From Palsa-504 sp963806335 (GTDB lineage: Bacteria; Actinomycetota; Actinomycetes; Streptosporangiales; Streptosporangiaceae), in the NCBI GenBank assembly GCA_963806335.1, contig CAWDXO010000016.1:372001-436000 (forward strand): DNA of 64,000 nt, in the 5' to 3' direction. A program made the position numbers and the translations under genes. A model generated the notes under the pieces. It ran no database searches. It worked only from the letters and a program-made list of their open reading frames with translations, and had not been told where the DNA came from. Each line of letters begins with the position of its first letter. The first letter of the stretch is position 1. Shown piece by piece: positions 34,458 to 43,048 of this stretch.

Positions 34458-35500
34458 TTACCGGACGTCGTGGCCGGGGTGCGGCTCGACCGGCACGGCC
34501 GGGATGCTGCCCAGGCGGCCGGCCTGGTAGTCCTCGAAGGCCTGGACCAGTTCGGCGCGGGTATTCATGACGAACGGCCCGTACGCGGCGACCGGCTCCC
34601 CGATCGGCTGCCCGCCGAGCAGCAGGATGTCCAGGTCCTGCTTCGGGTCCGCCGCGACCGTCATCGCGTCGCCGGCCCCGAAGGTCGCCAGCTGTCCCAT
34701 CTGCACCGGCCGCTTCTCCGCTCCCACGGTCCCGCGGCCGGCCAGCACGTACGCGAGCGCGTTGAAGTCCGCCCGCCACGGCAGCCGGACCTGGGCGCCC
34801 GCGGCGACGGTGGCGTGTACCAGGGTGATCGGCGTGTGCGTGATACCGGGGCCGCTGTGCTGGCCCTGGGGGACGACCCCCCAGACCCCCCCGCGGAGGC
34901 ATGGCCCGGGGGGACGACCCCCCCAGCGACGGCACCGCCAAGCGAACCCGCGATAACCCGCAGCAGCGCGCCGCCGTCCGCCGAGGAAGCCAACGCGACC
35001 TGGCCGGCCCGGATGTCCTGGTAGCGCGGCGGGGTCATCTTCAGGCTGGCGGGCAGGTTGACCCACAGCTGGAAGCCGTGGAACAGGCCGCCGCTGACCA
35101 CCAGTTCCTCCGGCGGCTCCTCGATGTGCAGGACGCCGCCGCCCGCGGTCATCCACTGGGTGTCGCCGTTGGTGATCAGGCCGCCGCCGCCGTTGGAGTC
35201 CTGGTGGCGGAACGTGCCGTCGATGATGTAGGTGACGGTCTCGAACCCGCGGTGCGGGTGCCACGCGGTGCCCTTGGGCTCACCCGGCGCGTAGTCGACC
35301 TCGCCCATCTGGTCCATGTGGATGAAGGGGTCGAGCCGCGCCAGGTCTACCCCGGCGAACGCGCGCCGGACCGGGAAGCCCTCGCCTTCGAAGCCGCTCG
35401 GGGCCGTGGTGACCGAGGTGACCTTCCGCTCGGCCTGCGTTACGTCGGGCTCGCTGACCCGGGGCAGTACGAGGATGTCGTCAACGGTGATTGCTGGCAT
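34458..35500 (-). pseudogene. Pirin family protein (frameshifted by a C/G-rich insert)
   Basis: Bicupin related to pirin/quercetin dioxygenases. N-terminal cupin in frame one: PFIHMDQMGEVDYAP, WHPHRGFETVTYI with metal-binding His residues, GDTQWMTAGGGVLH and a following Glu. The C-terminal cupin is in a second frame (GITHTPITLVHA, LAYVLAGRGTVGAE). The switch falls at 34865-34926 in an insert with long C and G runs, absent from typical pirins. ATG 35500 has GGAGGAA upstream. Confidence 0.85.
34865..34926. repeat. C/G-run insert with internal direct repeat in pirin gene
   Basis: GGGGGACGACCCCCCAG recurs about 40 bases later as GGGGGGACGACCCCCCCAG, separated by CGCGGAGGCATGGCC. Each copy is itself near-palindromic. 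It interrupts the pirin frame between GSLGG and GPGITHTP. Confidence 0.75.
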
Positions 35501-35553
35501 GGGTTCCTCCTCCGTCAGGTGCCAGCATAACGATAGTTGAAAGATCAATTATT

Positions 35554-35579
35554 CCGAACGGGCCGTCGTGCATGCCCCC
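35554..35579 (+). repeat. Copy of interspersed CCGAACGG motif
   Basis: After an AT-rich stretch, CCGAACGG, eight variable bases, TGCATGCCCC. Between the divergent pirin and PurM genes. Confidence 0.4.
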
Positions 35580-35631
35580 GCCATCCGCTCGTTACCATGG
35601 GCAGTCGCCGACCGAATGTGAGCGAGCTGGA

Positions 35632-36744
35632 ATGGACACCGACCCGACCCCTTCCTCGTACGCGAGCGCGGGCGTGGACGAGGAGCACGAGCAGGACGTC
35701 TTCGCCCGGGCGATGCGCCCGTGGCTGGCCCGCACCAAGGTCAGGTCCCCGCTGGTGTCCGACATCACCGGCCTGGCCAGCGGCTACTTCGCCACCATGA
35801 TGCACCTGCCGCCCGGGCCGGCGCTGGCGCTTACCACCGACGGCGTGGGCACCAAGATCCTGCTGGCCCGGCAGGCGAACCGGTGGGAGCCCATCGGCAT
35901 CGACTGCGTGGCCAACAACGTCAACGACGTGATCTGCGTCGGCGCCGTGCCGCTCGCGCTGCTGGATTACCTCGCCACCGACCGGATCGACGAGGGCGTG
36001 CTCACCGAACTCGCCCGCGGCCTGTACCTGGGCGCCGCCGAGGCCGGGATCGCCATTCCCGGCGGCGAGATCGCCCAGATCGGCGCCATGCTCGCCGATG
36101 CCGCGGGCGGTCCGCCCATGCTCGACCTGGTCGGCACCGCAATCGGCGCGCTGCCCCCGGGACGGGACCCGGTGGACGGCTCGCGGGTCAGCGCCGGTGA
36201 CGTGATCCTGGCGCTGCCCAGCTCGGGCCTGCACAGCAACGGCTATTCGCTGGCCCGCCAGGCCCTGTTCGAGGTGGCCGGGCTGACCCTGGCCGACCAG
36301 GTGCCCGGCACCGGCCAGCGGCTGGACGACGCGCTGCTGGCGCCGACCCGGGTGTACGTGCGGGCCGCGGAGGCGCTGTGGGAGGCGGGCGTCACCCCGA
36401 ACGGCCTGGTGCACATCTCCGGCGGCGGCCTGCTCAACCTGGCCAGGCTGGCCGCCGACGTGTCCTACGACCTGGACGCGCTGCCGCCGCCGCCGGCCAT
36501 CTTCGCGCTCATCGCCGCGGCGGGCCGGGTCCCGGCCGCGACCATGTACGCGACCTTCAACATGGGCACCGGCTTCTGCGTGGTCGTTTCCGCCGACGAG
36601 GCGCAGGCGGCGACCGATGCGCTGAGGGCCGCGGGCGAGGAACCGGTCCGCATCGGCTCGGTCACCGGCCGCCCCGGCCGCGGCGTGTCCATACCAGCCG
36701 CCGGCCTCCTGGGCCACGGCGACACCTTCCACCTAACGGACTAA
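35632..36744 (+). CDS. purM: AIR synthase (PurM)-family protein
   Basis: 370 residues. Phosphoribosylformylglycinamidine cyclo-ligase fold for purine synthesis: YASAGVDEEHE, the ATP/FGAM loop TTDGVGTKILLA, DCVANNVNDVI, GEIAQIG, SSGLHSNGYSLAR and HISGGGLLNLAR. Usually purM follows purF; here it is alone between pirin and an M20 peptidase, so it could be a second copy. ATG 35632 places YASAGVD at the expected position. Start context is weak. Confidence 0.87.
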   Translation: MDTDPTPSSYASAGVDEEHEQDVFARAMRPWLARTKVRSPLVSDITGLASGYFATMMHLPPGPALALTTDGVGTKILLARQANRWEPIGIDCVANNVNDVICVGAVPLALLDYLATDRIDEGVLTELARGLYLGAAEAGIAIPGGEIAQIGAMLADAAGGPPMLDLVGTAIGALPPGRDPVDGSRVSAGDVILALPSSGLHSNGYSLARQALFEVAGLTLADQVPGTGQRLDDALLAPTRVYVRAAEALWEAGVTPNGLVHISGGGLLNLARLAADVSYDLDALPPPPAIFALIAAAGRVPAATMYATFNMGTGFCVVVSADEAQAATDALRAAGEEPVRIGSVTGRPGRGVSIPAAGLLGHGDTFHLTD

Positions 36745-36754
36745 CGTGCACGCA

Positions 36755-36800
36755 TTTGTCTGCGCTTTCGGGGGCTATGACACCCGCAAGCGCAGACAAA
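36755..36800. terminator. Long hairpin between purM and the M20 peptidase gene
   Basis: TTTGTCTGCGCTT (36755-36767) pairs perfectly with AAGCGCAGACAAA (36788-36800); an inner CGGG/CCCG adds four pairs. It starts 11 bases after the purM stop and ends 33 bases before the peptidase ATG, so it may end the first transcript or sit in the leader of the second. Confidence 0.7.
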
Positions 36801-36832
36801 GACCGGACGATCACCTGGGATACGGTTTAGGT

Positions 36833-38221
36833 ATGGATGTCCGTGCTTATGTCGAGTCCCACGCGAGCGAGTTCATCGACGACCTGAAGCAGTGGCTGGC
36901 GATACCCTCCATCTCCGCCGATCCGGACCGGCACCCCGACGTGCGGCGCAGCGCCGAATGGCTCGCCGGGCACCTGCGCGCGGCCGGCTTCCCGGTCGCC
37001 GAGGTCTGGGAGTCCGCGCCGGACGGGCTGCCCGCCGTGTTCGCCGAGTGGCCCGCCGCTGACCCGGCTGCCCCCACGGTGCTGGTCTACGGGCACCACG
37101 ACGTCCAGCCGGTCGAGCCGCTCGAGGAGTGGGACAGCCCGCCGTTCGAGGCCGCCGAACGCGATGGCCTGCTGCTGGCCCGGGGCGCCTCCGACGACAA
37201 GGGCCAGGTGCTCTTCCATTCCCTCGGCGTCCGGGCCGGCCTGGCCTCGCGGGGCGCCGCGGCGCCGCCGGTCACGATCAAGCTGATCGTCGAGGGCGAG
37301 GAGGAGTCTGGCTCCGAGCACTTCGCCGGCCTGCTCCGGCGTGAGCGGGAGCGGCTGGCCTGCGACGTGATCGTGATCAGCGATACCACCATGTGGGCCG
37401 CTGACGTGCCGTCCATGTGCACCGGCATGCGCGGGCTGGCCTCGGTCGAGGTGACGCTGACCGGGCCGAGCCGGGACCTGCACTCCGGCTCGTTCGGGGG
37501 CGGCGTGCCGAATCCGCTGCACGCGATGGCGAGCCTGCTGGCCGGCCTGCACGACGACGACGGCCGGGTCACCCTGCCCCGGTTCTACGACCGCGTGCTG
37601 CCGCTGTCGGAGCAGGAACGGGAACTGCTCGCCCGGCTGCCGTTCGACGCTAAGCAGTGGCTCGCGGAGGCCGGTGACAGCGGGGCCGCGAGCGGCGAGC
37701 GGGGCTTCTCTACCCTGGAGCGGATCTGGGCCCGGCCCACCGCGGAGGTCAACGGGATGTGGGGCGGTCACACCGGGCCGGGCGGCAAGACCATCATCCC
37801 GAAGGCCGCGTACGCCAAGATCACCTTCCGCCTGGTCGCCGACCAGGACCCCGGCGAGGTAGGCGAGGCCTTCCGCGAGTACGTGCGCGCCCGCGTCCCG
37901 GCCGGCCTGGAGGCCGAGGTGACGGTGCAACCGGGCGTCCGGCCCTGTCACTCGCCGATCACCTCGCCGGCCGTGCTCGCCGGGCGCCGTGCGATGCAGC
38001 GGGCGTTCGGCCGCGAGGTGCTGTTCACCAAGGAAGGCGGCAGCGGCCCGGAAGCGGACCTGGCCGAGATCCTCGGGGCGCCGCTGGTGTTCGTCGCGGT
38101 CGGGCTGGATTCGGACCGGATCCACGCGCCGAACGAATCGGTGGATATCTCGCTGCTGCTGCGCGGCGCGCAGGCGTCGGCGTACCTCTGGGAAGAGCTA
38201 GCCGCCGCGGACCTCGGGTGA
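36833..38221 (+). CDS. M20 family dipeptidase
   Basis: 462 residues. Metal-dependent dipeptidase: YGHHDVQP (first zinc His/Asp), RGASDDKGQ, the catalytic/ligand Glu in EGEEESGSEH, a dimerisation lid domain, and KEGGSGPEADL with the late His in RIHAPNE. ATG 36833 fits the family start; the longer frame would begin inside the hairpin. Only a few bases separate a -10-like TACGGTTTAG from the ATG, so translation might be leaderless. The stop overlaps nudC (GTGA). Confidence 0.9.
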   Translation: MDVRAYVESHASEFIDDLKQWLAIPSISADPDRHPDVRRSAEWLAGHLRAAGFPVAEVWESAPDGLPAVFAEWPAADPAAPTVLVYGHHDVQPVEPLEEWDSPPFEAAERDGLLLARGASDDKGQVLFHSLGVRAGLASRGAAAPPVTIKLIVEGEEESGSEHFAGLLRRERERLACDVIVISDTTMWAADVPSMCTGMRGLASVEVTLTGPSRDLHSGSFGGGVPNPLHAMASLLAGLHDDDGRVTLPRFYDRVLPLSEQERELLARLPFDAKQWLAEAGDSGAASGERGFSTLERIWARPTAEVNGMWGGHTGPGGKTIIPKAAYAKITFRLVADQDPGEVGEAFREYVRARVPAGLEAEVTVQPGVRPCHSPITSPAVLAGRRAMQRAFGREVLFTKEGGSGPEADLAEILGAPLVFVAVGLDSDRIHAPNESVDISLLLRGAQASAYLWEELAAADLG

Positions 38222-39150
38222 AGGCGGAGCCGCTGGCCGCGCTCGCCCTAGCCCGGGGAACGGTGGACCGGCTCACCGAGAAGCGCAGTGACCAGCAGTG
38301 GCTCGACGCGGCCTGGCAGGATCCGCGCACCCGCGTGCTCGTGGTCTCGGCCGGGCGGGCGCTGGTGCGGCTGGATAACGAGCACGCCGAGCTGATCTTC
38401 GCGTCGCCGGCGCAGGCGCCTCCGGGCATCCGGATGCTGCTCGGCCGGGACGGGGACGGGGTCATCTACTTCGGGGTGAACGGGGTGCTGCCCCCGGCCG
38501 GGGACGGCGTGTCAGCGGCCTCGCTGCGTGAGGTGGGGACGCTGCTCGGGGACCGCGACGCGGGGTTGTTCACCCACGCGGTGGCCCTGGCCAACTGGCA
38601 CGACACCCACACGCGCTGCCCGCTGGACGGCACGCCCACGGTGCCCGCAGCGGCCGGGCACTCCGCGATCTGCCCTCAAGACGGCAGCGAGCACTTTCCG
38701 CGGACCGACCCGGCGGTCATCATGCTGGTGACCGATCCCGATGACCGGTGCCTGCTGGCCAGGAATGCGGCCTGGCCGGGACGCCGGGTGTCGATCCTGG
38801 CCGGGTTCGTGGACCCGGGCGAGTCGGCCGAGCAGGCCGTGGTCCGCGAGGTCGCCGAGGAAACCGGGATCAAGGTAACCAACGTCCGCTACCTCGGCAG
38901 CCAGCCCTGGCCGATGCCGCGCAGCCTGATGCTCGGCTTCTGCGCCGACGCCCCGGCCGGCCAGGAGATCACCGTCGATCATGACGAGCTGGCCGAGGCG
39001 CACTGGTTCGGCCGCGACGAGCTGCTCGCCGCGATCAAGGCGCGGGAGATCGCCCTGCCGCCGCCGGTGTCGATCGCCCGGCACATCATCGAGGCCTGGT
39101 TCGGCGCCCCGCTTCCGTCGACCTGGGCCGAGCCGCTCCCGCCCGGCTGA
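38218..39150 (+). CDS. nudC: NAD(+) diphosphatase (NudC-like Nudix hydrolase)
   Basis: 310 residues. The Nudix box is GFVDPGESAEQAVVREVAEE, and the NADH pyrophosphatase signature SQPWPMPRSLM follows. It cleaves NAD(H) and can remove NAD caps from RNA. The zinc ribbon between the N-domain and Nudix domain is altered: RCPLDG and ICPQDG, each CxxC having Asp for the second Cys. GTG 38218 overlaps the peptidase stop. A 27-base minisatellite follows. Confidence 0.9.
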   Translation: MKAEPLAALALARGTVDRLTEKRSDQQWLDAAWQDPRTRVLVVSAGRALVRLDNEHAELIFASPAQAPPGIRMLLGRDGDGVIYFGVNGVLPPAGDGVSAASLREVGTLLGDRDAGLFTHAVALANWHDTHTRCPLDGTPTVPAAAGHSAICPQDGSEHFPRTDPAVIMLVTDPDDRCLLARNAAWPGRRVSILAGFVDPGESAEQAVVREVAEETGIKVTNVRYLGSQPWPMPRSLMLGFCADAPAGQEITVDHDELAEAHWFGRDELLAAIKAREIALPPPVSIARHIIEAWFGAPLPSTWAEPLPPG

Positions 39151-39160
39151 CCCTGCCCGG

Positions 39161-39268
39161 CTGATCCCGCCGGGCGACCCTGCCCGGCTGATCCCGCCGG
39201 ACGACCCTGCCCGGCTGATCCCGCCGGACGACCCTGCCCGGCTGATCCCGCCGGGCGACCCTGCCCGG
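39161..39268. repeat. 27-base minisatellite (4 copies)
   Basis: Four units, each starting CTGATCCCGCCGG and ending ACCCTGCCCGG, with single-base G/A variants, flanked by partial units, right after nudC. No coding function seen: reverse-strand frames through it are repetitive without family resemblance. Confidence 0.9.
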
Positions 39269-39279
39269 CTGACATGGCG

Positions 39280-39320
39280 CTGGCCGCCCCGCCCGGGATC
39301 GGCCCGGGCGGGACGGCCAG
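39280..39320. terminator. Bidirectional terminator hairpin
   Basis: CTGGCCG, mismatch, CCCGCCCGGG, loop ATCGG, CCCGGGCGGG, mismatch, CGGCCAG: 17 paired bases between convergent nudC and the HAF-repeat gene. Confidence 0.8.
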
Positions 39321-39342
39321 TAGCTAACTGGATCGGCTGGGG

Positions 39343-40353
39343 TTACCGGTGCGGGGTGGCGATGAACCCGTCGGTGTTGCCGTTGCCGTCGACGTAGAAG
39401 CCGACCAGCTGACCGTGGTCGTTCACGCCGTTGACGGTGGTCGTGCCGATGCCGTGCGGGTCATCGACCGTGCTGAAGCCGTGCTGCGGGGTCCAGGTGA
39501 AGCCGTGCATCGTGGCCGTGCTGCCCGAGCCGACCATGTACACGCCCACGACCTCGTCGAAGGCGTTGACGCCGGTCGCCGTGGTGGAAGACGCGCCGGG
39601 AACCGCCAGGCCGATGAACCGCCCGTGGTGCGTCTTGAGGAAACCGTCGGTGGTGCCGGCGGAGTTGGTGTAGAAGCCGGCTACGTCGCCCTCGTCGTTG
39701 ATGGCGGCCGCGGTCAGGCTGGCGCCGGGCAGGTTCGGGTCGGTGACGGTGCTGTACCGGTGGTGTCCGATGTTGTACTCGTAGCCGTGGTTGGTGCCGT
39801 TGGCGTCGGTGTAGAAGCCCACCGCGACGTCACTGTCGTTGACGCCGAGGAGCTGGTCGACCGGCGGGTTGGCCGGGCTGCCGGTCGGGAAGTCGGCGGT
39901 GCGGAAGTGGCCGTTGGCCTCGACGAAGCCGAAGTTGTTGTTGACCATGTTGGCGTTGTTCATGCTGGACCAGAAGCCGACGGTGACGCCGCGGTTGTTC
40001 AGGCCGGTGACCTGGGTCTGGACCGAGTGCGGGAAGTTCTCGTTGAGGTAGCTGTGCGAGCCGTGGGGCGGCAGCAGCAGGTAGCCCTTGTTCGGGTGGC
40101 CCTGCGCGCCGGAGCCGAAGTAGCCCGCGATCACGCCGCTGTCGTTGATGCCAAGCAGCTGGTTGAACGTCACGTCCCTGGCGTTGTCGCGCGTCTGGAA
40201 GCTGTAGGAGGTGCCGCTGTGGGCGCTCAACGTGGCGGCGCTAGCCGACGTCGCCGCGAGGCCCAGGGCCCCGGCGGCCAGCAGGCCCGACGCAGCGGTG
40301 GCAATGGCAACCCGCCGGGCGTTCCTCTTGGCTGACTTCTTCGCTGACTTCAT
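39343..40353 (-). CDS. Secreted HAF-repeat beta-propeller-like protein
   Basis: 336 residues. Signal peptide: very basic start (KSAKKSAKRNARR), hydrophobic core, cleavage near ASA-A around residue 40. The mature protein is six or seven repeats of about 45 residues with the pattern GINDSGVIAGYF, GVNDSDVAVGFYTD, AINDEGDVAGFYTN, GVNDHGQLVGFYVDG followed by a GF segment, as in extracellular HAF/DUF3466-type repeats. Probably a beta-propeller; ligand unknown. Confidence 0.8.
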   Translation of the reverse strand: MKSAKKSAKRNARRVAIATAASGLLAAGALGLAATSASAATLSAHSGTSYSFQTRDNARDVTFNQLLGINDSGVIAGYFGSGAQGHPNKGYLLLPPHGSHSYLNENFPHSVQTQVTGLNNRGVTVGFWSSMNNANMVNNNFGFVEANGHFRTADFPTGSPANPPVDQLLGVNDSDVAVGFYTDANGTNHGYEYNIGHHRYSTVTDPNLPGASLTAAAINDEGDVAGFYTNSAGTTDGFLKTHHGRFIGLAVPGASSTTATGVNAFDEVVGVYMVGSGSTATMHGFTWTPQHGFSTVDDPHGIGTTTVNGVNDHGQLVGFYVDGNGNTDGFIATPHR

Positions 40354-40543
40354 CGTGGTGCCCTTCTCAGTGATTTAGACAATCGGTTGTCCGGTCGCCA
40401 TCAGCATTCGTGGCGGCTCGGGGCGATTTGCCGGGGGGCCGGGGGGAAACTCGGGGACGGCCGATCCGGCGCTGGCTGACGGGTGGCCAGCGCCACCGGG
40501 GGATCCGCAGGGGGGTGCGGGGAAACGAGGGGGACGCCGTAAG

Positions 40544-41840
40544 GTGTCGAGCGTGAACGTGGACCTGCCGGGACGACCCCGAACGAACTGGGCGGGCAAC
40601 ATCGCCTACCGGGCTCCGGACCTCTACCGGCCGGCGACCGTCAGCCAGTTGCGGGCCGTCGTCGCGCGGCCGGGTCAGCTCCGGGTGCTGGCCACCGGCC
40701 ATTCGTTCAACGACATGGCTGACTCGCCCGGCGCCCAGGTCAGCCTGGCTGACCTCCCCGCTGAGGTGGAGCTCGATTCAGCGGCCGGCCTGGTCAGGGT
40801 CACCGCGGGCGTGAGCTACGCGGCGCTGGCCTGGCCTGGACCGGCAGGGCTTCGCGCTGCGCAACCTGGCGTCGCTGCCGCATATCTCGGTGGCCGGAGC
40901 CTGCGCGACCGCGACCCACGGGTCGGGTCCGGCCAACCAGAACCTCGCCGCGTGCGTCACCGGCATGGAGCTGGTCACCGCGGCAGGCGACCTGGTGGAA
41001 CTTGGCCCGGGTGAAGATTCCTTCGCCGGCGCCGTGGTCCACCTGGGCGCGCTCGGCGTGGTCGCCCGCCTGATCCTGGCCGTGGTGCCGTCCTTCGAAG
41101 TCAGCCAGTGGGTGTACGAGGACCTTCCCCTCGAGGTCCTCGACGATCACTTCGCGGACATCATGTCCAGCGGCTACAGCGTGAGCATGTTCACCGACTG
41201 GCGCGCCCCCCGGCTGACCCAGATCTGGGTCAAGCAGCGGGTCGAGGATCCCGCGTACCCGCCGCCGCCCGCCTCGCTGGCCGAGGCGCCGTGGTTCACC
41301 GCGACACCCGCCCCCGCGGGGCGGAACCCGGTGCCGGGCGGGTCGCCGGAGGCCTGCACCGAGCAGCTGGGCGTCCCCGGCCCGTGGCATCAGCGGCTGC
41401 CTCACTTCCGGCCCGAGTTCACCCCGAGCGCGGGCGACGAACTGCAGTCGGAATACCTCATGCCGGCCGAATACGCGGTGTCCGCCGTGCACGCGCTGAA
41501 CCAGATCAGGGACCGGCTGGCCGCGGTGCTGCAGGTCTGCGAGTTCCGCGTCGTCGCCGCGGATGAGCTCTGGCTGAGCATGGCCTACCGGCGGGACAGC
41601 GTGGCGTTCCACTTCACCTGGATCCCCGACCTGGCCGCGGTGCTCCCCGTGGTGAAGCTGCTGGAAGAGCAGCTGACCGCGTTCGAGGCCCGGCCGCACT
41701 GGGGCAAGGTCTTCACCGCCACGCCGGAAGACTTCTACGCCAGCTACGAGCGGCTGCCTGACTTCCTGAACCTGACGCGCCACTACGACCCCGCGGGCAA
41801 GTTCCGCAACGCCTATACCGCCCGCTACCTTGGCCGTTAG
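40544..41840 (+). pseudogene. Alditol (xylitol) oxidase AldO-like (frameshifted)
   Basis: FAD-dependent oxidase of the VAO family close to Streptomyces alditol oxidase: TNWAGNIAYR start, covalent-flavin His in GHSFND, SLPHISVAGACATATHGSG, YSVSMFTDWRAP, EQLGVPGPWHQRLPHFR, ELQSEYLMP, RPHWGKVF and DPAGKFRNAY. One extra base at about 40835 shifts the frame between VSYAALAW and LDRQGFALRN. Everything else is intact, so one indel error would restore a full 432-residue enzyme. GTG start. Confidence 0.88.
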
Positions 41841-41862
41841 CCCGTAGGCGTGAGGAGCCGTC

Positions 41863-42162
41863 ATGAAGCTGGTGATCTTGCAGGTGCCGGACTGCCCCAA
41901 CGCGGCCGTCCTGGAGACCAGGCTGGCTCCGCTGCTCGCGGACCGTGCCGATATCGCCCTCACCCGTCAGGTCGTGACCGGCCAGGCCGACGCCGAACGG
42001 CTCGGCATGACCGGCTCGCCCACGCTGCTCGCGGACGGCGTGGACCCCTTCGCCGCTCCCGGCCAGCCCCCCTCCCTTTCCTGCCGCCTCTACCGCGACG
42101 AGCACGGCCGCCCCGCCCCCGTCCCCTCTCCATCCCAGCTCCGCGCCGCCCTGCGGCTGTGA
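41863..42162 (+). CDS. Thioredoxin-like / MerB-associated small protein
   Basis: 99 residues. VILQVPDCPNAAVLETRLAPLL, RLGMTGSPTLLADGVDPFA and LSCRLYRD match a small thioredoxin-fold family annotated with alkylmercury lyase in actinobacteria. Only one Cys remains at the usual redox site (DCPN) with another in LSCR, so disulfide chemistry is doubtful. GAGG seven or eight bases before the ATG. It overlaps the next small ORF by 4 bases. Confidence 0.75.
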   Translation: MKLVILQVPDCPNAAVLETRLAPLLADRADIALTRQVVTGQADAERLGMTGSPTLLADGVDPFAAPGQPPSLSCRLYRDEHGRPAPVPSPSQLRAALRL

Positions 42163-42413
42163 CCCGGCCCAGCGCACCCCCTTGGGATACCGGTGCGCCA
42201 CCGATCCCCTTCGAGGGGCGCTGGGGCGTGCCGGTTAACGGGACGGCTGCTTATGAGGGCGTGGCGGATTTGCCGCCGCCGGTGGATCGTGCGGTAAGCC
42301 TGGCCAGGCGGGAGGGCTTCGGTAACTCCGGCCGGCCGGAACAGGGCCGGCTGCTATTCGCGCTGACGGCTACGCGCCGCTTCCCGCCCGGGCCGCAGCC
42401 GGCGCCCGCTTAG
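42159..42413 (+). CDS. Short ORF resembling the N-terminus of an O-methyltransferase
   Basis: 84 residues from GTG 42159, overlapping the previous stop (GTGA). The stretch LPPPVDRAVSLARREGF followed by RPEQGRLLFAL resembles the start of small class I SAM-dependent methyltransferases, but the SAM-binding glycine motif is missing: it ends soon after in a Pro-rich tail. Probably a truncated remnant; could be a short real protein. Confidence 0.4.
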   Translation: MTRPSAPPWDTGAPPIPFEGRWGVPVNGTAAYEGVADLPPPVDRAVSLARREGFGNSGRPEQGRLLFALTATRRFPPGPQPAPA

Positions 42414-43048
42414 CTGCCGTCGCGGAGGTTCGCCGGGGCGCCGGCCCGGAACGTGATGTGGTCGAACGTGGCCGAGCAGCCCTCACCCGCCGGCGACTGG
42501 GTCATGAAGCCGACCCGGACCAGCTCGGCGGCGTCCCCGCTGAGCGCGAAATAGCGCAGCAGCCGCCACCAGGTCCCGTCGGCGGACGCGTGGAAGGCCC
42601 ACGCCCCGCCGGTCCGGGTGATCCGCAGCCACAAGGTGCTGCTGTCTACCTCGAAGGAGTTGCAGTCATCGGACAGTCCCCTGGTCACGACGGTGACCGC
42701 GGTCGGCCGGAGCTGCGGAGAGTACTCCAGGCAGAGCTTGGCCCAGTGCCGTTCGCGGGCGTGCAGCAGCAGCACGCCCGCGTCGTACATGCCGCCGAAC
42801 TTCACGCTGACCTGGGCCGCGAGCGTGAAGTCACCCGCCGGGGGCAGGCCCGTGAAGCGGCCCGCGTCGGGGGGGTGCTCCAGGTCGGTCCCGGCCGGGT
42901 CGATAAACAGGTCGGTATTGGCCGCGGCGGTCAGGCTCAGCACGCCGTGCTGCACCCGGCAGCGGGCCGGCGGGCTGCCCTCGGGCTCGAGCGGGAACGG
43001 CAAGCTGGGCAATTTCAATGCGGCCACCCGGGTAGTTTGCCACGACAT
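42410..43048 (-). CDS. DUF1349 (concanavalin-like) domain protein
   Basis: 212 residues, single beta-sandwich domain: LFIDPAGTD, FTLAAQVSVKFGGMYDAGVLLLH, WAKLCLEYSP, VTRGLSDDCNSF, LWLRITRTGGAWAFHAS, YFALSGDAAELVRVGFMTQSP and ATFDHITF are family hallmarks. No signal peptide. Possibly carbohydrate binding. ATG 43048. The upstream FUSC reading frame overlaps it by over 200 bases in another frame, which I regard as an artefact. Confidence 0.88.
   Translation of the reverse strand: MSWQTTRVAALKLPSLPFPLEPEGSPPARCRVQHGVLSLTAAANTDLFIDPAGTDLEHPPDAGRFTGLPPAGDFTLAAQVSVKFGGMYDAGVLLLHARERHWAKLCLEYSPQLRPTAVTVVTRGLSDDCNSFEVDSSTLWLRITRTGGAWAFHASADGTWWRLLRYFALSGDAAELVRVGFMTQSPAGEGCSATFDHITFRAGAPANLRDGS

Noticed and set aside
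38979..39275. Reverse-strand frame through the 27-base minisatellite reading GRPAGSAGQ repeats
   Set aside because: It is antisense to nudC and exists only because the repeat unit is a multiple of three; no start signal or family resemblance.
40544..41840. Alditol oxidase considered as the missing DprE1
   Set aside because: TNWAGNI, GHSFND and FTDWRAP are AldO hallmarks; DprE1 signatures are absent.
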